The notes under the pieces are model-generated. The model had not been told where the DNA came from, searched no databases, and was given only the letters and a program-made list of their open reading frames with translations. A stretch of 64,000 bases of DNA from Sphingomonas cannabina. GTDB taxonomy: Bacteria; Pseudomonadota; Alphaproteobacteria; Sphingomonadales; Sphingomonadaceae. Shown here in pieces: positions 52,127-61,881 of the stretch. A program made the position numbers and the translations under genes. The stretch spans positions 3,085,001-3,149,000 of the forward strand of contig NZ_CP090059.1 of assembly GCF_021391395.1 (NCBI RefSeq). The letters are read 5' to 3'. Every line of letters starts with the position of its first letter. Position 1 is the stretch's first letter.

Positions 52127-53455
52127 ATGTCCGCACAGGCCGCCTCCTCCACGCCGCTCGAGCGCGATGCTCGCGCCCTCAACACACGCGGAAGCCATGA
52201 GGTCCGCCCGAGCGAGATCGCGGTCGGCGTGATCATCGGCCGCACGTCGGAATTCTTCGACTTCTTCGTCTACGCGATCGCCTCGGTGATCGTGTTCCCG
52301 CAGATCGTCTTCCCCTATCTCGACCGGCTGGCCGGCACCTTGTGGTCGTTCGCGATCTTCGCGCTCGCCTTCATCGCGCGTCCGATCGGCTCGCTGATCT
52401 TCATGGCGATCGACCGCCGCCACGGCCGCGGCACCAAGCTGACCATCGCGCTGTTCCTGCTCGGCAGCTCGACCGTCGCGGTCGCCTTCCTGCCCGGCTA
52501 CGAGCAGGTCGGCATCATCGCCGCGATCCTGCTCGCGCTGCTCCGCTTCGGCCAGGGCATCGCGCTCGGCGGCACCTGGGACGGCCTCGCCTCGCTGCTC
52601 GCCGTCAACGTGCAGGAGGGCAAGCGCGGCTGGTATGCGATGATCCCCCAGCTGGGCGCGCCGCTCGGCCTGATCGTCGCGAGCGCGCTGTTCGCCTTCT
52701 TCCTCGCCACCCTCTCGCAGGAGGATTTCCTGAGCTGGGGCTGGCGCTATCCCTTCTTCGTCGCCTTCGCGCTCAACGTCGTCGCGCTGTTCGCGCGGCT
52801 GCGCATGGTGGTGACGCCCGAATACGAACGGCTGTTCGAGAACCGCGAGCTCCAGCCGACCCCGGTGGTCCGCACCGTGCGCTCGCAGTGGCTCAACATC
52901 ATCATCGGCGCCTTCGCCCCGCTGGCGAGCTTCGCGCTGTTCCACATGGTGACGGTGTTCCCGCTGTCGTGGATCTTCCTCTACACCAAGGAAGGGCTGG
53001 TCCGCTTCCTCACCATCGAGATCGTCGCCGCCTTCTGCGGGCTCGCGGCGATCGTGGTGTCGGGGCTGCTCGCCGACCGCATCGGACGACGCTCGCTGCT
53101 CGGCTACACCGCCGCGGCGATCGCGGTGTTCAGCGGCTTCGCCCCGCAGCTTCTGGCTGCCGGCCCCGGCGGCGAGACGGTGTTCATGGTGCTCGGCTTC
53201 GTGCTGCTCGGCCTGTCGTTCGGCCAATCGTCGGGCGCGGTGTCGGCCAATTTCGACAAGGGCGAGCGCTACACCAGCTCCGCCGTCACCTCGGACCTCG
53301 CCTGGCTGTTCGGCGCCGGCTTCGCCCCGCTGGCGGCGCTGGTGCTGGCAAGCTCGTTCGGCCTGATCGCGGCGGGCGCGTACCTGCTGTCGGGTGCGCT
53401 CGGCACGCTGGCGGCGCTGGCGCTCAACAAGGAACTGGCGAGCCGGCTGGATTAA
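52127..53455 (+). CDS. MFS transporter, metabolite:H+ symporter (MHS) type
   Basis: Inner-membrane carrier of 442 residues with about 12 helices. 'SEFFDFFVYAIASVIVFPQIVFP' start region, 'ARPIGSLIFMAIDRRHGRGTKL' and 'LRFGQGIALGGTWDG' match the MHS branch (KgtP, ProP, ShiA), which moves organic acids, osmolytes or aromatic acids with protons. Divergent from cyoA. Substrate unknown. Confidence 0.88.
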   Translation: MSAQAASSTPLERDARALNTRGSHEVRPSEIAVGVIIGRTSEFFDFFVYAIASVIVFPQIVFPYLDRLAGTLWSFAIFALAFIARPIGSLIFMAIDRRHGRGTKLTIALFLLGSSTVAVAFLPGYEQVGIIAAILLALLRFGQGIALGGTWDGLASLLAVNVQEGKRGWYAMIPQLGAPLGLIVASALFAFFLATLSQEDFLSWGWRYPFFVAFALNVVALFARLRMVVTPEYERLFENRELQPTPVVRTVRSQWLNIIIGAFAPLASFALFHMVTVFPLSWIFLYTKEGLVRFLTIEIVAAFCGLAAIVVSGLLADRIGRRSLLGYTAAAIAVFSGFAPQLLAAGPGGETVFMVLGFVLLGLSFGQSSGAVSANFDKGERYTSSAVTSDLAWLFGAGFAPLAALVLASSFGLIAAGAYLLSGALGTLAALALNKELASRLD

Positions 53456-53461
53456 CCCCCT

Positions 53462-53592
53462 CAATCCTCCCCCGCCAGGGGGAGGTGGCACGCGAAGCGT
53501 GACGGAGGGGGAGGACGGCGATTTGCTACCGGCGTGCTTCCTCCCCCTCCGTCAGCCTTCGGCTGACACCTCCCCCTGGCGGGGGAGGATTG
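53462..53592. repeat. Family B paired-palindrome repeat
   Basis: Inverted arms of 26 bases, identical, built on CCTCCCCCGCCAGGGGGAGG; closely related to 38446-38575. It lies seven bases after the MFS stop, between convergent genes, and may stop transcription. Confidence 0.9.
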
Positions 53593-53628
53593 AAAAGGGG
53601 CCGCGCGATTTCCGCCCGGCGCGCGGGA

Positions 53629-54159
53629 TCAGGCGGGAACGTACCTCAACCGGATCACATCCTCGCCGATCCGATCGCTGGCGATCAGGCGGAGCGGCGG
53701 CCGCGGTCCCGCGAAATATGGCGTGCCGCGGCCGAGCACGACGGGATGCAGGTAGATGCGATACTCGTCGATCAGGCCAAGGTCGGTGAGGCTTCGCGCC
53801 AGGGTCGGGCCGGCGACTTCGATCTCCCCGTCGCGTCCGGCCTTCAGCTCGCGGATCGCGCCCTCGAGATCATCTCCGACCAGCGTGGCGTTGGGGCCGA
53901 CCGAGGTCAACGACCGCGAGACGACCCATTTCGGCTGCTTCCGCCACGCCGCCGCGAAGGCGTGTTCGTCTGCGCCCCATTCGGGATGATCGTCGTCCCA
54001 GTAGCGCATGAGCTCATATAGCCGACGACCGTACACGCTGCCCGCCTGCCCCTCGGCTTCCTCGACGAAGTGGCGGAAGAGCGTAGGATCCGGCGCGAAC
54101 TCCGTATGATCGACGTAGCCGTCGAGGGACTGGTTCATTCCGAACACGAGCTTGGCCAT
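53629..54159 (-). CDS. Dihydrofolate reductase/RibD C-terminal family protein
   Basis: Cytosolic protein of 176 residues of the RibD_C (DHFR-like) fold: 'NQSLDGYVD', 'VYGRRLYELM' and 'GGPTLARSL'-like 'VAGPTLARSLTDLGLIDEYRIYLHPVVLGRG', noted here by its 'HPVVLGRG' end. Such stand-alone proteins are NADPH-dependent reductases of uncertain substrate. The start at 54159 has GGGAAG ahead. Confidence 0.85.
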   Translation of the reverse strand: MAKLVFGMNQSLDGYVDHTEFAPDPTLFRHFVEEAEGQAGSVYGRRLYELMRYWDDDHPEWGADEHAFAAAWRKQPKWVVSRSLTSVGPNATLVGDDLEGAIRELKAGRDGEIEVAGPTLARSLTDLGLIDEYRIYLHPVVLGRGTPYFAGPRPPLRLIASDRIGEDVIRLRYVPA

Positions 54160-54284
54160 GTCCACTTCCCTTCTCGCGCGGCGCGTCCGCGTGACTCCAA
54201 TTGCATGACACGATCGGTTCAAGCTAACTCGACTGGTTTTATTTCGCAATCGGTTTTAGGAGCGCGCATGAATGAGATGGAATC

Positions 54285-54360
54285 GTGCTCCTGCGAAAGC
54301 AGGAGCCCTGGATCATGGGCGCTCCGCCTGCGGCCACGGCTCCTGCTTTCGCAGGAGCAC
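54285..54360. repeat. Family C inverted repeat
   Basis: Perfect 23-base inverted repeat (54285-54307 and 54338-54360), each arm itself containing the palindrome GCTCCTGCGAAAGCAGGAGC. Located in the 230-base gap between the RibD-like gene and hutC; nothing else seen there. Confidence 0.88.
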
Positions 54361-54389
54361 CGACTCTGCACTCTGAGGCAGGACCGGCT

Positions 54390-55073
54390 CTAAGGCCGGA
54401 ACTCCGCCACCAGGTCATACCGGCTGCCGGGAAACAGCTGCCGCACGTAAGTCACCGGCTCGCTCGCGCGCCAGGTCCAGCGTTCGAGCTGGAGGCACGC
54501 CGCATGGCTGCGGATGCCGAGCAGCCCGCTCTCCTCCGGCGAGGCCTCGACCGCCTGGATGCGGTGGCGGGCCTCGGTCCACGGCACGTGCGCGAGCAGC
54601 CAGCTCCCCGGCGCGATCTCCTCGAAGGATTCATGTTCGGCCTGCGGCACCGCCGACAGCGACAGCGTGCGCTGCTCCCATGCCAGTGGAAGGTCGCCGC
54701 TATGATGGACGCCGGCCAGGTGCAGCACCGGCCCCACGATCCCGCTTTCCGCGCCGCGCCGCTCATCGCCCCGGCGCCGCATCCGCAATTCCCAGCGATG
54801 GACCTCGCCCCGCGCCCGGACGGCTTCGGCGAGGTCGGGCACCTCGAGCACCGCCGACTCGATATGCGGCCGCGCCACGAACGATCCGGCCTTGCGCCGC
54901 CGTTCGATCAGCCCGTCATGGGCGAGCCGCTGCAGCGCCTTGCTGACGGTCGCGCGCGAGCAGCCGTAATGCGTGACCAGCTCATGCTCGAAGGGAATCC
55001 GAGTCCCCGGCGGCCAGTCGCCGGAGTGGATGCGCGCCTCGATGTCGCAGCGGATGCGCTGGTCGAGCGTCAA
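54390..55073 (-). CDS. hutC: HutC-type GntR regulator of histidine use
   Basis: Regulator of 227 residues: winged helix with 'PPGTRIPFEHELVTHYGCSRATVSKALQRLAHDGL' core, and a UTRA ligand domain (about 85-225) that in HutC proteins binds urocanate. The start is a TTG that overlaps the hutF stop (TTGA), the same coupling style as elsewhere here; no ATG lies at a suitable place. Likely represses the hut genes through the palindrome before hutI. Confidence 0.87.
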   Translation of the reverse strand: MTLDQRIRCDIEARIHSGDWPPGTRIPFEHELVTHYGCSRATVSKALQRLAHDGLIERRRKAGSFVARPHIESAVLEVPDLAEAVRARGEVHRWELRMRRRGDERRGAESGIVGPVLHLAGVHHSGDLPLAWEQRTLSLSAVPQAEHESFEEIAPGSWLLAHVPWTEARHRIQAVEASPEESGLLGIRSHAACLQLERWTWRASEPVTYVRQLFPGSRYDLVAEFRP

Positions 55074-56416
55074 GCGAGCACCCGCCGCATCGCCTGGGCG
55101 TAGCGCACCGCCACAGCTTCCGCCGCGACATGGCGGCCGCCCTCCACGCAAAGCCGCCCCGCCCGCCACACGCGATCGATCAGGCCCGCCCGGCCGGCGA
55201 AGACCCAGCGGTCGAGGATCGTCGCAGGATCGGCCGCGGCGAAGCAGGGATGCGACATGGCGAAGCTCACGATATCCGCCGCCGCGCCGACGACCAGCCC
55301 GCCCCGCACGCCCAGCGCCTGCGCGCCGCCCGCCAGCGCGTCGCGGAACAGCCGGGTGCCGGCCGAGGGCGCCGCCTCGTCCGCGGTCAGCACCCGCCGC
55401 CGGTCGCGCAGCCGCTGCGAATATTCGAGCGCGCGCAGCTCGCCGGCCGCATCGACGCAGATGTTGGAATCGGTGCCGGTCGCGATCCGCCCGCCCCGCG
55501 CGAGATAATGCGTCGCCGGAAAGATGCCGTCGCCGAGATTGGCCTCGGTGACCGGGCACAGGCCGGCGACCACGCCGCTGGTGGCCAGGCGGTCGCACTC
55601 GCCATCGGTGAGATGCGTCGCGTGGATCAGGCACCAGCGCGGGTCGAGCGGCGCATGATCGAGCAGCCACTCCACCGGCCGCGCACCGCTCCAGGCGAGG
55701 CACGCCTCGACCTCGCGCTGCTGCTCGGCGGCGTGGATATGGATCGGGCCGCCGCCTGCCACCGGCAGGATCGCGTCGAGTTCCTCGGGCGTCACCGCGC
55801 GCAGCGAATGCGGCGCGATGCCGAGATTAGCGTCGCCTTTGAGGTGCGCTCGGCTCGCCTCCACCAGCTCCGCGAAGCCGTCGACGTCGCTGACGAAGCG
55901 TCGCTGTCCCGGCACCGGCGCAACTCCGCCGAAATCCGAATGGGCGTAGAACACCGGCAGCAGCGTGAGCCCGATCCCCGCCGCCTCCGCCGCCGCGACG
56001 ATCGCGCCCGCCATCTCGGCCGGATCGGCGTAACGTTCGCCCGAGATGTCGTTGTGGAGGTAATGGAACTCGCCGACCCGCGTGTAGCCGGTCTCCAGCA
56101 TCTCGACATAAGCCTGGGCGGTGATCGCGGCGACGTCCTCGGGGGTCAGCCGGTCGAGGAAGCGGTACATCACCTCGCGCCAGCTCCAGAAGTCGTCCTC
56201 GGGCTGGCCGCGCGTCTCCGACAGCCCCGCCATGCCGCGCTGGAAGCCGTGGCTGTGGACGTTGCCGAGGCCGGGGATGGCGGCGCCGTGCCGCTCGGCG
56301 TCGCCGGGCTCGGCGCCGGGTTCGACCGAGGCGATACGGCCGTCGGCAACGGTCACCAGCACCGATCGCGCCCAGCCGTCCGGAAGCCATGCCTGTTCAA
56401 ACCAAAGCCGCTGCAT
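55070..56416 (-). CDS. hutF: Formimidoylglutamate deiminase
   Basis: Amidohydrolase of 448 residues that turns N-formimidoyl-glutamate into N-formyl-glutamate and ammonia. Metal-binding 'NVHSHGFQRG', 'IHIHAAEQ', 'IHATHL' and Asp in 'GTDSNICVD' are intact. GGTGGAGG precedes the ATG. Minus-strand operon with hutC. Its product is the substrate of HutG. Confidence 0.93.
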   Translation of the reverse strand: MQRLWFEQAWLPDGWARSVLVTVADGRIASVEPGAEPGDAERHGAAIPGLGNVHSHGFQRGMAGLSETRGQPEDDFWSWREVMYRFLDRLTPEDVAAITAQAYVEMLETGYTRVGEFHYLHNDISGERYADPAEMAGAIVAAAEAAGIGLTLLPVFYAHSDFGGVAPVPGQRRFVSDVDGFAELVEASRAHLKGDANLGIAPHSLRAVTPEELDAILPVAGGGPIHIHAAEQQREVEACLAWSGARPVEWLLDHAPLDPRWCLIHATHLTDGECDRLATSGVVAGLCPVTEANLGDGIFPATHYLARGGRIATGTDSNICVDAAGELRALEYSQRLRDRRRVLTADEAAPSAGTRLFRDALAGGAQALGVRGGLVVGAAADIVSFAMSHPCFAAADPATILDRWVFAGRAGLIDRVWRAGRLCVEGGRHVAAEAVAVRYAQAMRRVLA

Positions 56417-56433
56417 CGCCGCCTCCACCTTAG

Positions 56434-56570
56434 CTCCTCCCCGGCACGGGGAGGGGGACCATTTGCGGAGCAAATGGTGGAGGGGGCCCTCGGCACCGGA
56501 ATCCGTAGCGGCCCACCCCCTCCACCACCGACCTTCGCTCGGCGGTCCCCCTCCCCGTGCCGGGGAGGAT
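56434..56570. repeat. Family B paired-palindrome repeat
   Basis: Inverted arms of 27 bases built on CTCCCCGGCACGGGGAGG, same subtype as the surf1 copy. Fills most of the hutF/hutI divergent gap and stops eight bases before the putative HutC operator. Confidence 0.88.
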
Positions 56571-56577
56571 TTGCATT

Positions 56578-56595
56578 ATTATGACTAGACATAAT
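56578..56595. promoter_or_regulatory. Candidate HutC operator
   Basis: ATTATGACTAGACATAAT, palindromic in eight of nine base pairs, 25 bases before the hutI ATG. The CTAGAC-type centre resembles GntR/HutC-family operators. Confidence 0.5.
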
Positions 56596-56620
56596 CCTTC
56601 CAACCAGCAAGGATCGGCTC

Positions 56621-57820
56621 ATGGACCGGCTCTGGATCAATGCCCGTCTGGCGACCATGGCGGGCGATGGGCTCGGCATCGTCGAAGACGGCGCGGTCGC
56701 CTGTACGGCCGGCCGGATCGCCTATGCCGGCCCCCGCGCCGACGCACCGGCGACCGCGGCGGAGGTGATCGACTGCGGAGGTCGCTGGATCACGCCGGGG
56801 CTGATCGATTGCCACACGCACCTGGTCTACGCCGGCGACCGCGCGGGCGAATGGGCGATGCGGCTGGCCGGCGCGAGCTATGAGGAGATCGCACGCGCTG
56901 GCGGCGGCATCCTGTCGACGATGCGCGCGACGCGGGCAGCGGACGAGGCGGCGCTGGTCGCCGCCGCCCTCCCCCGGCTCGATGCGCTGCTCGCCGAGGG
57001 CGTGACCACGGTCGAGGTCAAGTCCGGCTACGGCCTCACGCTTGCGGACGAACGCAAGATGCTCGTTGCCGCGCGGGCGCTGGGGCGCGAACGGCCGGTG
57101 CGGGTCGCGACGACCTTCCTCGGCGCCCATGCCGTGCCGCCCGAATATGCCGGCCGTCCCGATGCCTATGTCGACCTCGTCTGCGACGAGATGATCCCGG
57201 CCGTCGCGGAGCTGGCGGATGCGGTCGACGCCTTCTGCGAGGGGATCGGCTTCACTCCGGAACAGACCGCACGCGTGTTCGACGCGGCGGCGCGCCACGG
57301 CCTGCCGGTCAAGCTCCACGCCGAGCAGCTCTCCAACCAGCACGGCGCGGCCCTTGCCGCGCGCCACGGAGCGCTGTCGGCCGACCATCTCGAGCATCTC
57401 GACGCCGAGGGCATCGCGGCGATGGCGGCGGCGGGGACGGTGGCGGTGCTGCTCCCCGGCGCCTTCTACTTCACGCGGGAGACGCGCCTGCCGCCGGTGT
57501 CCGCGCTGCGCGCCGCCGATGTCCCCATCGCGCTCGCGACCGACTGCAACCCGGGGACATCGCCTCTGACGTCCGTCCTCCTCGCGATGAACTTCGGAGC
57601 CACCTTGTTCCACCTGACCGTGGAGGAATGTCTCAAGGGCGTCACCCGCCACGCCGCCCGGGCACTGGGCCGGCTGGACCATCTCGGCACGATCGAGACC
57701 GGCAAGCACTGCGACCTCGCGATCTGGGACATCGATCGGCCCGAGGAGCTCGTCTACCGCATCGGGTTCAACCCGCTGCACACCCGCGTGTGGAACGGCC
57801 AATGCACGACATCATCCTGA
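56621..57820 (+). CDS. hutI: Imidazolonepropionase
   Basis: Third enzyme of histidine breakdown, 399 residues; opens imidazolone propionate to formimidoylglutamate. '[16 protein letters not shown]' (HxH metal site), 'KLHAEQLSN' and Asp in 'ATDCNPGT' are present. AAGGA stands seven bases before the ATG. Its 3' end overlaps hutH by 19 bases. Confidence 0.95.
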   Translation: MDRLWINARLATMAGDGLGIVEDGAVACTAGRIAYAGPRADAPATAAEVIDCGGRWITPGLIDCHTHLVYAGDRAGEWAMRLAGASYEEIARAGGGILSTMRATRAADEAALVAAALPRLDALLAEGVTTVEVKSGYGLTLADERKMLVAARALGRERPVRVATTFLGAHAVPPEYAGRPDAYVDLVCDEMIPAVAELADAVDAFCEGIGFTPEQTARVFDAAARHGLPVKLHAEQLSNQHGAALAARHGALSADHLEHLDAEGIAAMAAAGTVAVLLPGAFYFTRETRLPPVSALRAADVPIALATDCNPGTSPLTSVLLAMNFGATLFHLTVEECLKGVTRHAARALGRLDHLGTIETGKHCDLAIWDIDRPEELVYRIGFNPLHTRVWNGQCTTSS

Positions 57821-59334
57821 CCCCCGGCGCGGTCCCCCTCGCCGACTGGCGCGCCATCTACCGCGGCGCGGGCCTCCGCCTCTCCCCCGACTGCGCCTCC
57901 CGCATCGCCGAGAGCGCCACGGCGGTCGACCGCATCCTGGGGAAGAGCGCGCCGGTTTACGGCATCAACACCGGCTTCGGTAAGCTGGCGAGCGTCCGCA
58001 TCGCCGACGCCGACCTCGCCACCCTCCAGCGCAACATCGTGCTCAGCCACGCCGCCGGCGTCGGCGAGCCCACCCCCGCGCCCGTCGTTCGCCTGATGCT
58101 GGCGCTCAAGCTCGCCAGCCTCGCCCAGGGCGCCTCCGGCGTGCGGCCGGAGACGGTGGCGCTGCTCGAAGCGATGCTCGCCCGCGACCTGCTACCGGTG
58201 GTCCCGTGCCAGGGATCAGTGGGCGCCAGCGGCGACCTCGCCCCGCTGGCGCACATGGCTGCAGCGATGATCGGCGTCGGCGATATGCTGGTGGCCGGGG
58301 AACGCCGGCCCGCCACGGAAGCGCTACAGGCCGCCGGCCTCAAGCCGCTGGAGCTCGGCCCCAAGGAGGGGCTGGCGCTGCTCAACGGCACGCAATTCTC
58401 TTGCAGCTATGCCCTCGCCGGCCTGTTCGAGGCGGAGACGCTGTTCCAGGCCGCGCTCGTCACCGGCGCACTCTCGACCGAGGCGGCCAAGGGCACCGAC
58501 ACCCCCTTCGACCCGCGTATCCATGCGCTCCGCCGCCACGCCGGCCAGATCTCGGTCGCCGAGGCGCTGCGGGCGCTGATGGCCGGATCGGCGATCCGCG
58601 CCTCGCACGTCGAGAACGACCCGCGTGTGCAGGACCCCTATTGCCTGCGCTGCCAGCCGCAGGTGATGGGCGCGGCGCTCGATGTGCTGCGTCAGGCGGC
58701 GGCGACGCTCGCGATCGAGGCGAACGGCGTCTCCGACAACCCGCTGATCTTCCCCGAGAGCGACGAGGCGCTGTCGGGCGGCAATTTCCATGCCGAGCCC
58801 GTCGCCTTCGCCGCCGACATGATCGCGCTGGCGATCTGCGAGATCGGATCGATCGCGGAGCGGCGCATCGCGATGCTGGTCGATCCCGCGCTGTCGGGCC
58901 TCCCCGCGTTCCTGACGCCGCGGCCGGGGCTCAACTCGGGCTTCATGATTCCGCAGGTGACGGCGGCGGCGCTGGTCTCCGAGAACAAACAGCGCGCCCA
59001 TCCGGCCAGCGTCGATTCGATCCCGACCTCGGCCAATCAGGAGGATCATGTCTCGATGGCCGCGCACGGTGCGCGCCGGCTGTTGGCGATGGCGGCGAAT
59101 GCGCAGGCGGTGATCGGCATCGAGCTACTCGCGGCGGCGCAGGCGTGCGATTTCCACCAGGGTCTCGCCTCCTCGACGATGCTGGAGGCGGCGCGGGCGC
59201 TGGTGCGGTGCGAGGTGCCGCACCTGGAGGACGACCGCTACTTCCATCCGGAGATCGAACACGCGACCGCGTTGGTGCGCGGTGGAGCATTGGCCGAGGC
59301 GGTGGGGCTGCCCCTGCCGGGACTGGTAGCATGA
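57802..59334 (+). CDS. hutH: Histidine ammonia-lyase
   Basis: First enzyme of the pathway, 510 residues; removes ammonia from histidine to give urocanate. The MIO prosthetic group forms from Ala-Ser-Gly in '[15 protein letters not shown]'. '[11 protein letters not shown]', '[11 protein letters not shown]' and '[11 protein letters not shown]' are diagnostic. The ATG at 57802 lies within the end of hutI; the stop overlaps hutG (ATGA). Confidence 0.96.
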   Translation: MHDIILTPGAVPLADWRAIYRGAGLRLSPDCASRIAESATAVDRILGKSAPVYGINTGFGKLASVRIADADLATLQRNIVLSHAAGVGEPTPAPVVRLMLALKLASLAQGASGVRPETVALLEAMLARDLLPVVPCQGSVGASGDLAPLAHMAAAMIGVGDMLVAGERRPATEALQAAGLKPLELGPKEGLALLNGTQFSCSYALAGLFEAETLFQAALVTGALSTEAAKGTDTPFDPRIHALRRHAGQISVAEALRALMAGSAIRASHVENDPRVQDPYCLRCQPQVMGAALDVLRQAAATLAIEANGVSDNPLIFPESDEALSGGNFHAEPVAFAADMIALAICEIGSIAERRIAMLVDPALSGLPAFLTPRPGLNSGFMIPQVTAAALVSENKQRAHPASVDSIPTSANQEDHVSMAAHGARRLLAMAANAQAVIGIELLAAAQACDFHQGLASSTMLEAARALVRCEVPHLEDDRYFHPEIEHATALVRGGALAEAVGLPLPGLVA

Positions 59335-60152
59335 CCGACTGGCTGGAGGTGACGCGTGGCGAGGCGCCGCTGTTGGTCGGCCTCCCGCATACCGGCATCG
59401 AGCTGCCGGACGGTCTGGCCGACAGGTTCGCCTCGCCATGGCTGGCTCGGCGCGATGCCGACTGGTGGATCGAGCGCCTCTACGACTTCACGGCCGATCT
59501 AGGCGCGACCGTCGTGCGGACGCGCGTTTCGCGCAGCGTGATCGACGTCAACCGCGATCCGAGCGGCGTGTCGCTCTACCCGGGACAGGCGACGACCGAG
59601 CTTTGCCCGACGACTACGTTCGATGGCGAGCCGCTCTATGTCGATGCTCTCCCGGATGCGGATGAGATCGCCCGGCGCCGCGCGACATGGTTCGATCCCT
59701 ATCATGCCGCACTCTCCGTCGAGATCGAGCGCCTGCACGAACGGCATCCGCATGTCGTGCTCTATGACGCCCATTCGATCCGCAGCCGCATTCCGCGTCT
59801 GTTCGAAGGCGAGCTGCCGCAGTTCAACATCGGCACCAATGGTGGCATCACCTGCGATCCCGCCCTGGCCGACGCGGTGCTGGCGATCTGCGCCGCGACC
59901 GGCCTCACGCACGTTCGCAATGGCCGGTTTCGCGGCGGCTGGACCACGCGGCATTACGGCCGGCCGGATCGCGGCGTCCATGCGATCCAGATGGAGCTGG
60001 CTTGCCGCGGCTACATGGGCGAGCCCGACCGGCCCGACGAAACCAACTGGCCTTCCCCCTACGACCCCACCCTCGCCGCGCCGATGCGCGCCACACTTAC
60101 CGACATCCTGAAGGCCTGCCTCGCCTTCGCCAGCAGCAGGAGCCGCCGATGA
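59331..60152 (+). CDS. hutG: N-formylglutamate deformylase
   Basis: Protein of 273 residues of the N-formylglutamate amidohydrolase family; releases glutamate and formate in the last step. '[12 protein letters not shown]', '[12 protein letters not shown]' and '[11 protein letters not shown]' are visible. Overlaps at both ends with hutH and hutU (ATGA each). With HutF it forms the two-step route that bypasses formiminoglutamase. Confidence 0.93.
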   Translation: MTDWLEVTRGEAPLLVGLPHTGIELPDGLADRFASPWLARRDADWWIERLYDFTADLGATVVRTRVSRSVIDVNRDPSGVSLYPGQATTELCPTTTFDGEPLYVDALPDADEIARRRATWFDPYHAALSVEIERLHERHPHVVLYDAHSIRSRIPRLFEGELPQFNIGTNGGITCDPALADAVLAICAATGLTHVRNGRFRGGWTTRHYGRPDRGVHAIQMELACRGYMGEPDRPDETNWPSPYDPTLAAPMRATLTDILKACLAFASSRSRR

Positions 60153-61816
60153 CCCGCCTCGACAACAGCCGCACCATCCGCCCCGCCACCGGCCCCGAAC
60201 GATCGGCGAAGAGCTGGCTGACCGAAGCGCCGCTCCGGATGCTGATGAACAACCTCCACCCCGACGTCGCCGAGCGGCCGGAGGAGCTGGTCGTCTACGG
60301 TGGCATCGGCCGCGCCGCACGCGACTGGGAGAGCTTCGACCGCATCGTCGAGGTACTGCGCCGGCTGGAGGATAACGAGACCCTGCTCGTCCAGTCGGGC
60401 AAGCCGGTCGGCGTGTTCCGCACGCACGAGGACGCGCCGCGCGTGCTGATCGCCAATTCCAACCTGGTGCCGCACTGGGCGACCTGGGAGCATTTCCACG
60501 AGCTCGATCGCGCCGGGCTCGCTATGTACGGCCAGATGACCGCGGGGTCGTGGATCTACATCGGCACGCAGGGCATCGTTCAGGGCACCTACGAGACCTT
60601 CGTCGAGATGGGGCGGCAGCATTATGGCGGCGACCTGTCGGGCCGCTGGCTGCTGACCGCCGGCCTCGGCGGCATGGGCGGCGCGCAGCCGCTCGCGGCG
60701 GTGATGGCCGGCGCCTCCTGCCTCGCGATCGAATGCCAGCCGAGCCGTATCGAGATGCGCCTGCGCACCGGCTATCTCGACCGGCGCGCCGATACGATCG
60801 ACGAGGCGTTGGCGATCATCGAGGAGTCCTGCGCGGCGAAGCGCCCGACGTCGGTCGGCCTGCTCGGCAACGCCGCCGAGATCCTGCCCGAGCTCTACCG
60901 CCGCGGCGTCCGGCCCGACCTGCTCACCGACCAGACCTCCGCGCACGATCCGGTCAACGGCTATCTCCCCGCCGGCTGGACCGTCGCCGAATGGACCGAG
61001 AAGCGCGAACGCGAGCCCGATGCGGTGGCGAAGGCGGCCAAGGCATCGATGGCGACCCACGTCCGCGCGATGCTCGACTTCCAGGCGGCGGGCGTGCCCA
61101 CGGTCGACTATGGCAACAACATCCGCCAGGTCGCCAAGGACGAGGGCGTCGCCGACGCCTTCGCCTTCCCCGGCTTCGTGCCCGCTTATATCCGCCCGCT
61201 GTTCTGCCGCGGCGTCGGCCCGTTCCGCTGGGCGGCGCTCTCAGGCGATCCCGAGGACATCTACCGCACCGATGCCAGGGTGAAGGAGCTGCTCCCCGAC
61301 AACGCCCATCTCCACCGCTGGCTCGACATGGCGAAGGAGCGGATCAGGTTCCAGGGCCTGCCCGCGCGCATCTGCTGGGTGGGCCTGGGCGACCGCCACC
61401 GACTCGGCCTCGCCTTCAACGATATGGTCGCGAAGGGCGAGCTCAAGGCGCCGGTGGTGATCGGCCGCGATCACCTCGATTCCGGCTCGGTCGCCAGCCC
61501 CAACCGCGAGACCGAGGCGATGCGCGACGGATCGGACGCGGTCAGCGACTGGCCGCTGCTCAACGCCCTCCTCAACACCGCCAGCGGCGCAACCTGGGTG
61601 TCGCTCCACCACGGCGGCGGCGTCGGCATGGGCTATTCGCAGCACGCCGGCATGGTGATCGTCGCAGACGGGACCGAGGCGGCCGCGCGCCGGCTGGAGC
61701 GGGTGCTGTGGAACGACCCGGCCAGCGGCGTGATGCGCCACGCCGACGCCGGCTACGAGGCCGCGATCGCCTGCGCACGCGAGAAGGGGCTCGACCTGCC
61801 GTCACTGTCCGGCTGA
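60149..61816 (+). CDS. hutU: Urocanate hydratase
   Basis: Second enzyme of the pathway, 555 residues; converts urocanate to imidazolone propionate using tightly bound NAD+. '[27 protein letters not shown]' is the family entry block, noted by its '[12 protein letters not shown]' end; '[12 protein letters not shown]' is the nucleotide site, and 'DQTSAHDP' and '[13 protein letters not shown]' are conserved. Last gene of hutIHGU. Confidence 0.96.
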   Translation: MTRLDNSRTIRPATGPERSAKSWLTEAPLRMLMNNLHPDVAERPEELVVYGGIGRAARDWESFDRIVEVLRRLEDNETLLVQSGKPVGVFRTHEDAPRVLIANSNLVPHWATWEHFHELDRAGLAMYGQMTAGSWIYIGTQGIVQGTYETFVEMGRQHYGGDLSGRWLLTAGLGGMGGAQPLAAVMAGASCLAIECQPSRIEMRLRTGYLDRRADTIDEALAIIEESCAAKRPTSVGLLGNAAEILPELYRRGVRPDLLTDQTSAHDPVNGYLPAGWTVAEWTEKREREPDAVAKAAKASMATHVRAMLDFQAAGVPTVDYGNNIRQVAKDEGVADAFAFPGFVPAYIRPLFCRGVGPFRWAALSGDPEDIYRTDARVKELLPDNAHLHRWLDMAKERIRFQGLPARICWVGLGDRHRLGLAFNDMVAKGELKAPVVIGRDHLDSGSVASPNRETEAMRDGSDAVSDWPLLNALLNTASGATWVSLHHGGGVGMGYSQHAGMVIVADGTEAAARRLERVLWNDPASGVMRHADAGYEAAIACAREKGLDLPSLSG

Positions 61817-61834
61817 TCTTTTTGCGATTGCGTG

Positions 61835-61854
61835 TGCGAGTCACTCTCAATAAG
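61835..61854. promoter_or_regulatory. Fur-box-like site
   Basis: TGCGAGTCACTCTCAATAAG, resembling the alphaproteobacterial Fur pattern (TGCGA-x-T-x-A-TTCTCATTA), 28 bases before the TonB receptor ATG. Weaker than the site at 41447. Confidence 0.4.
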
Positions 61855-61881
61855 AGCCCCTGACAATCAAAAAGGGGGCTG

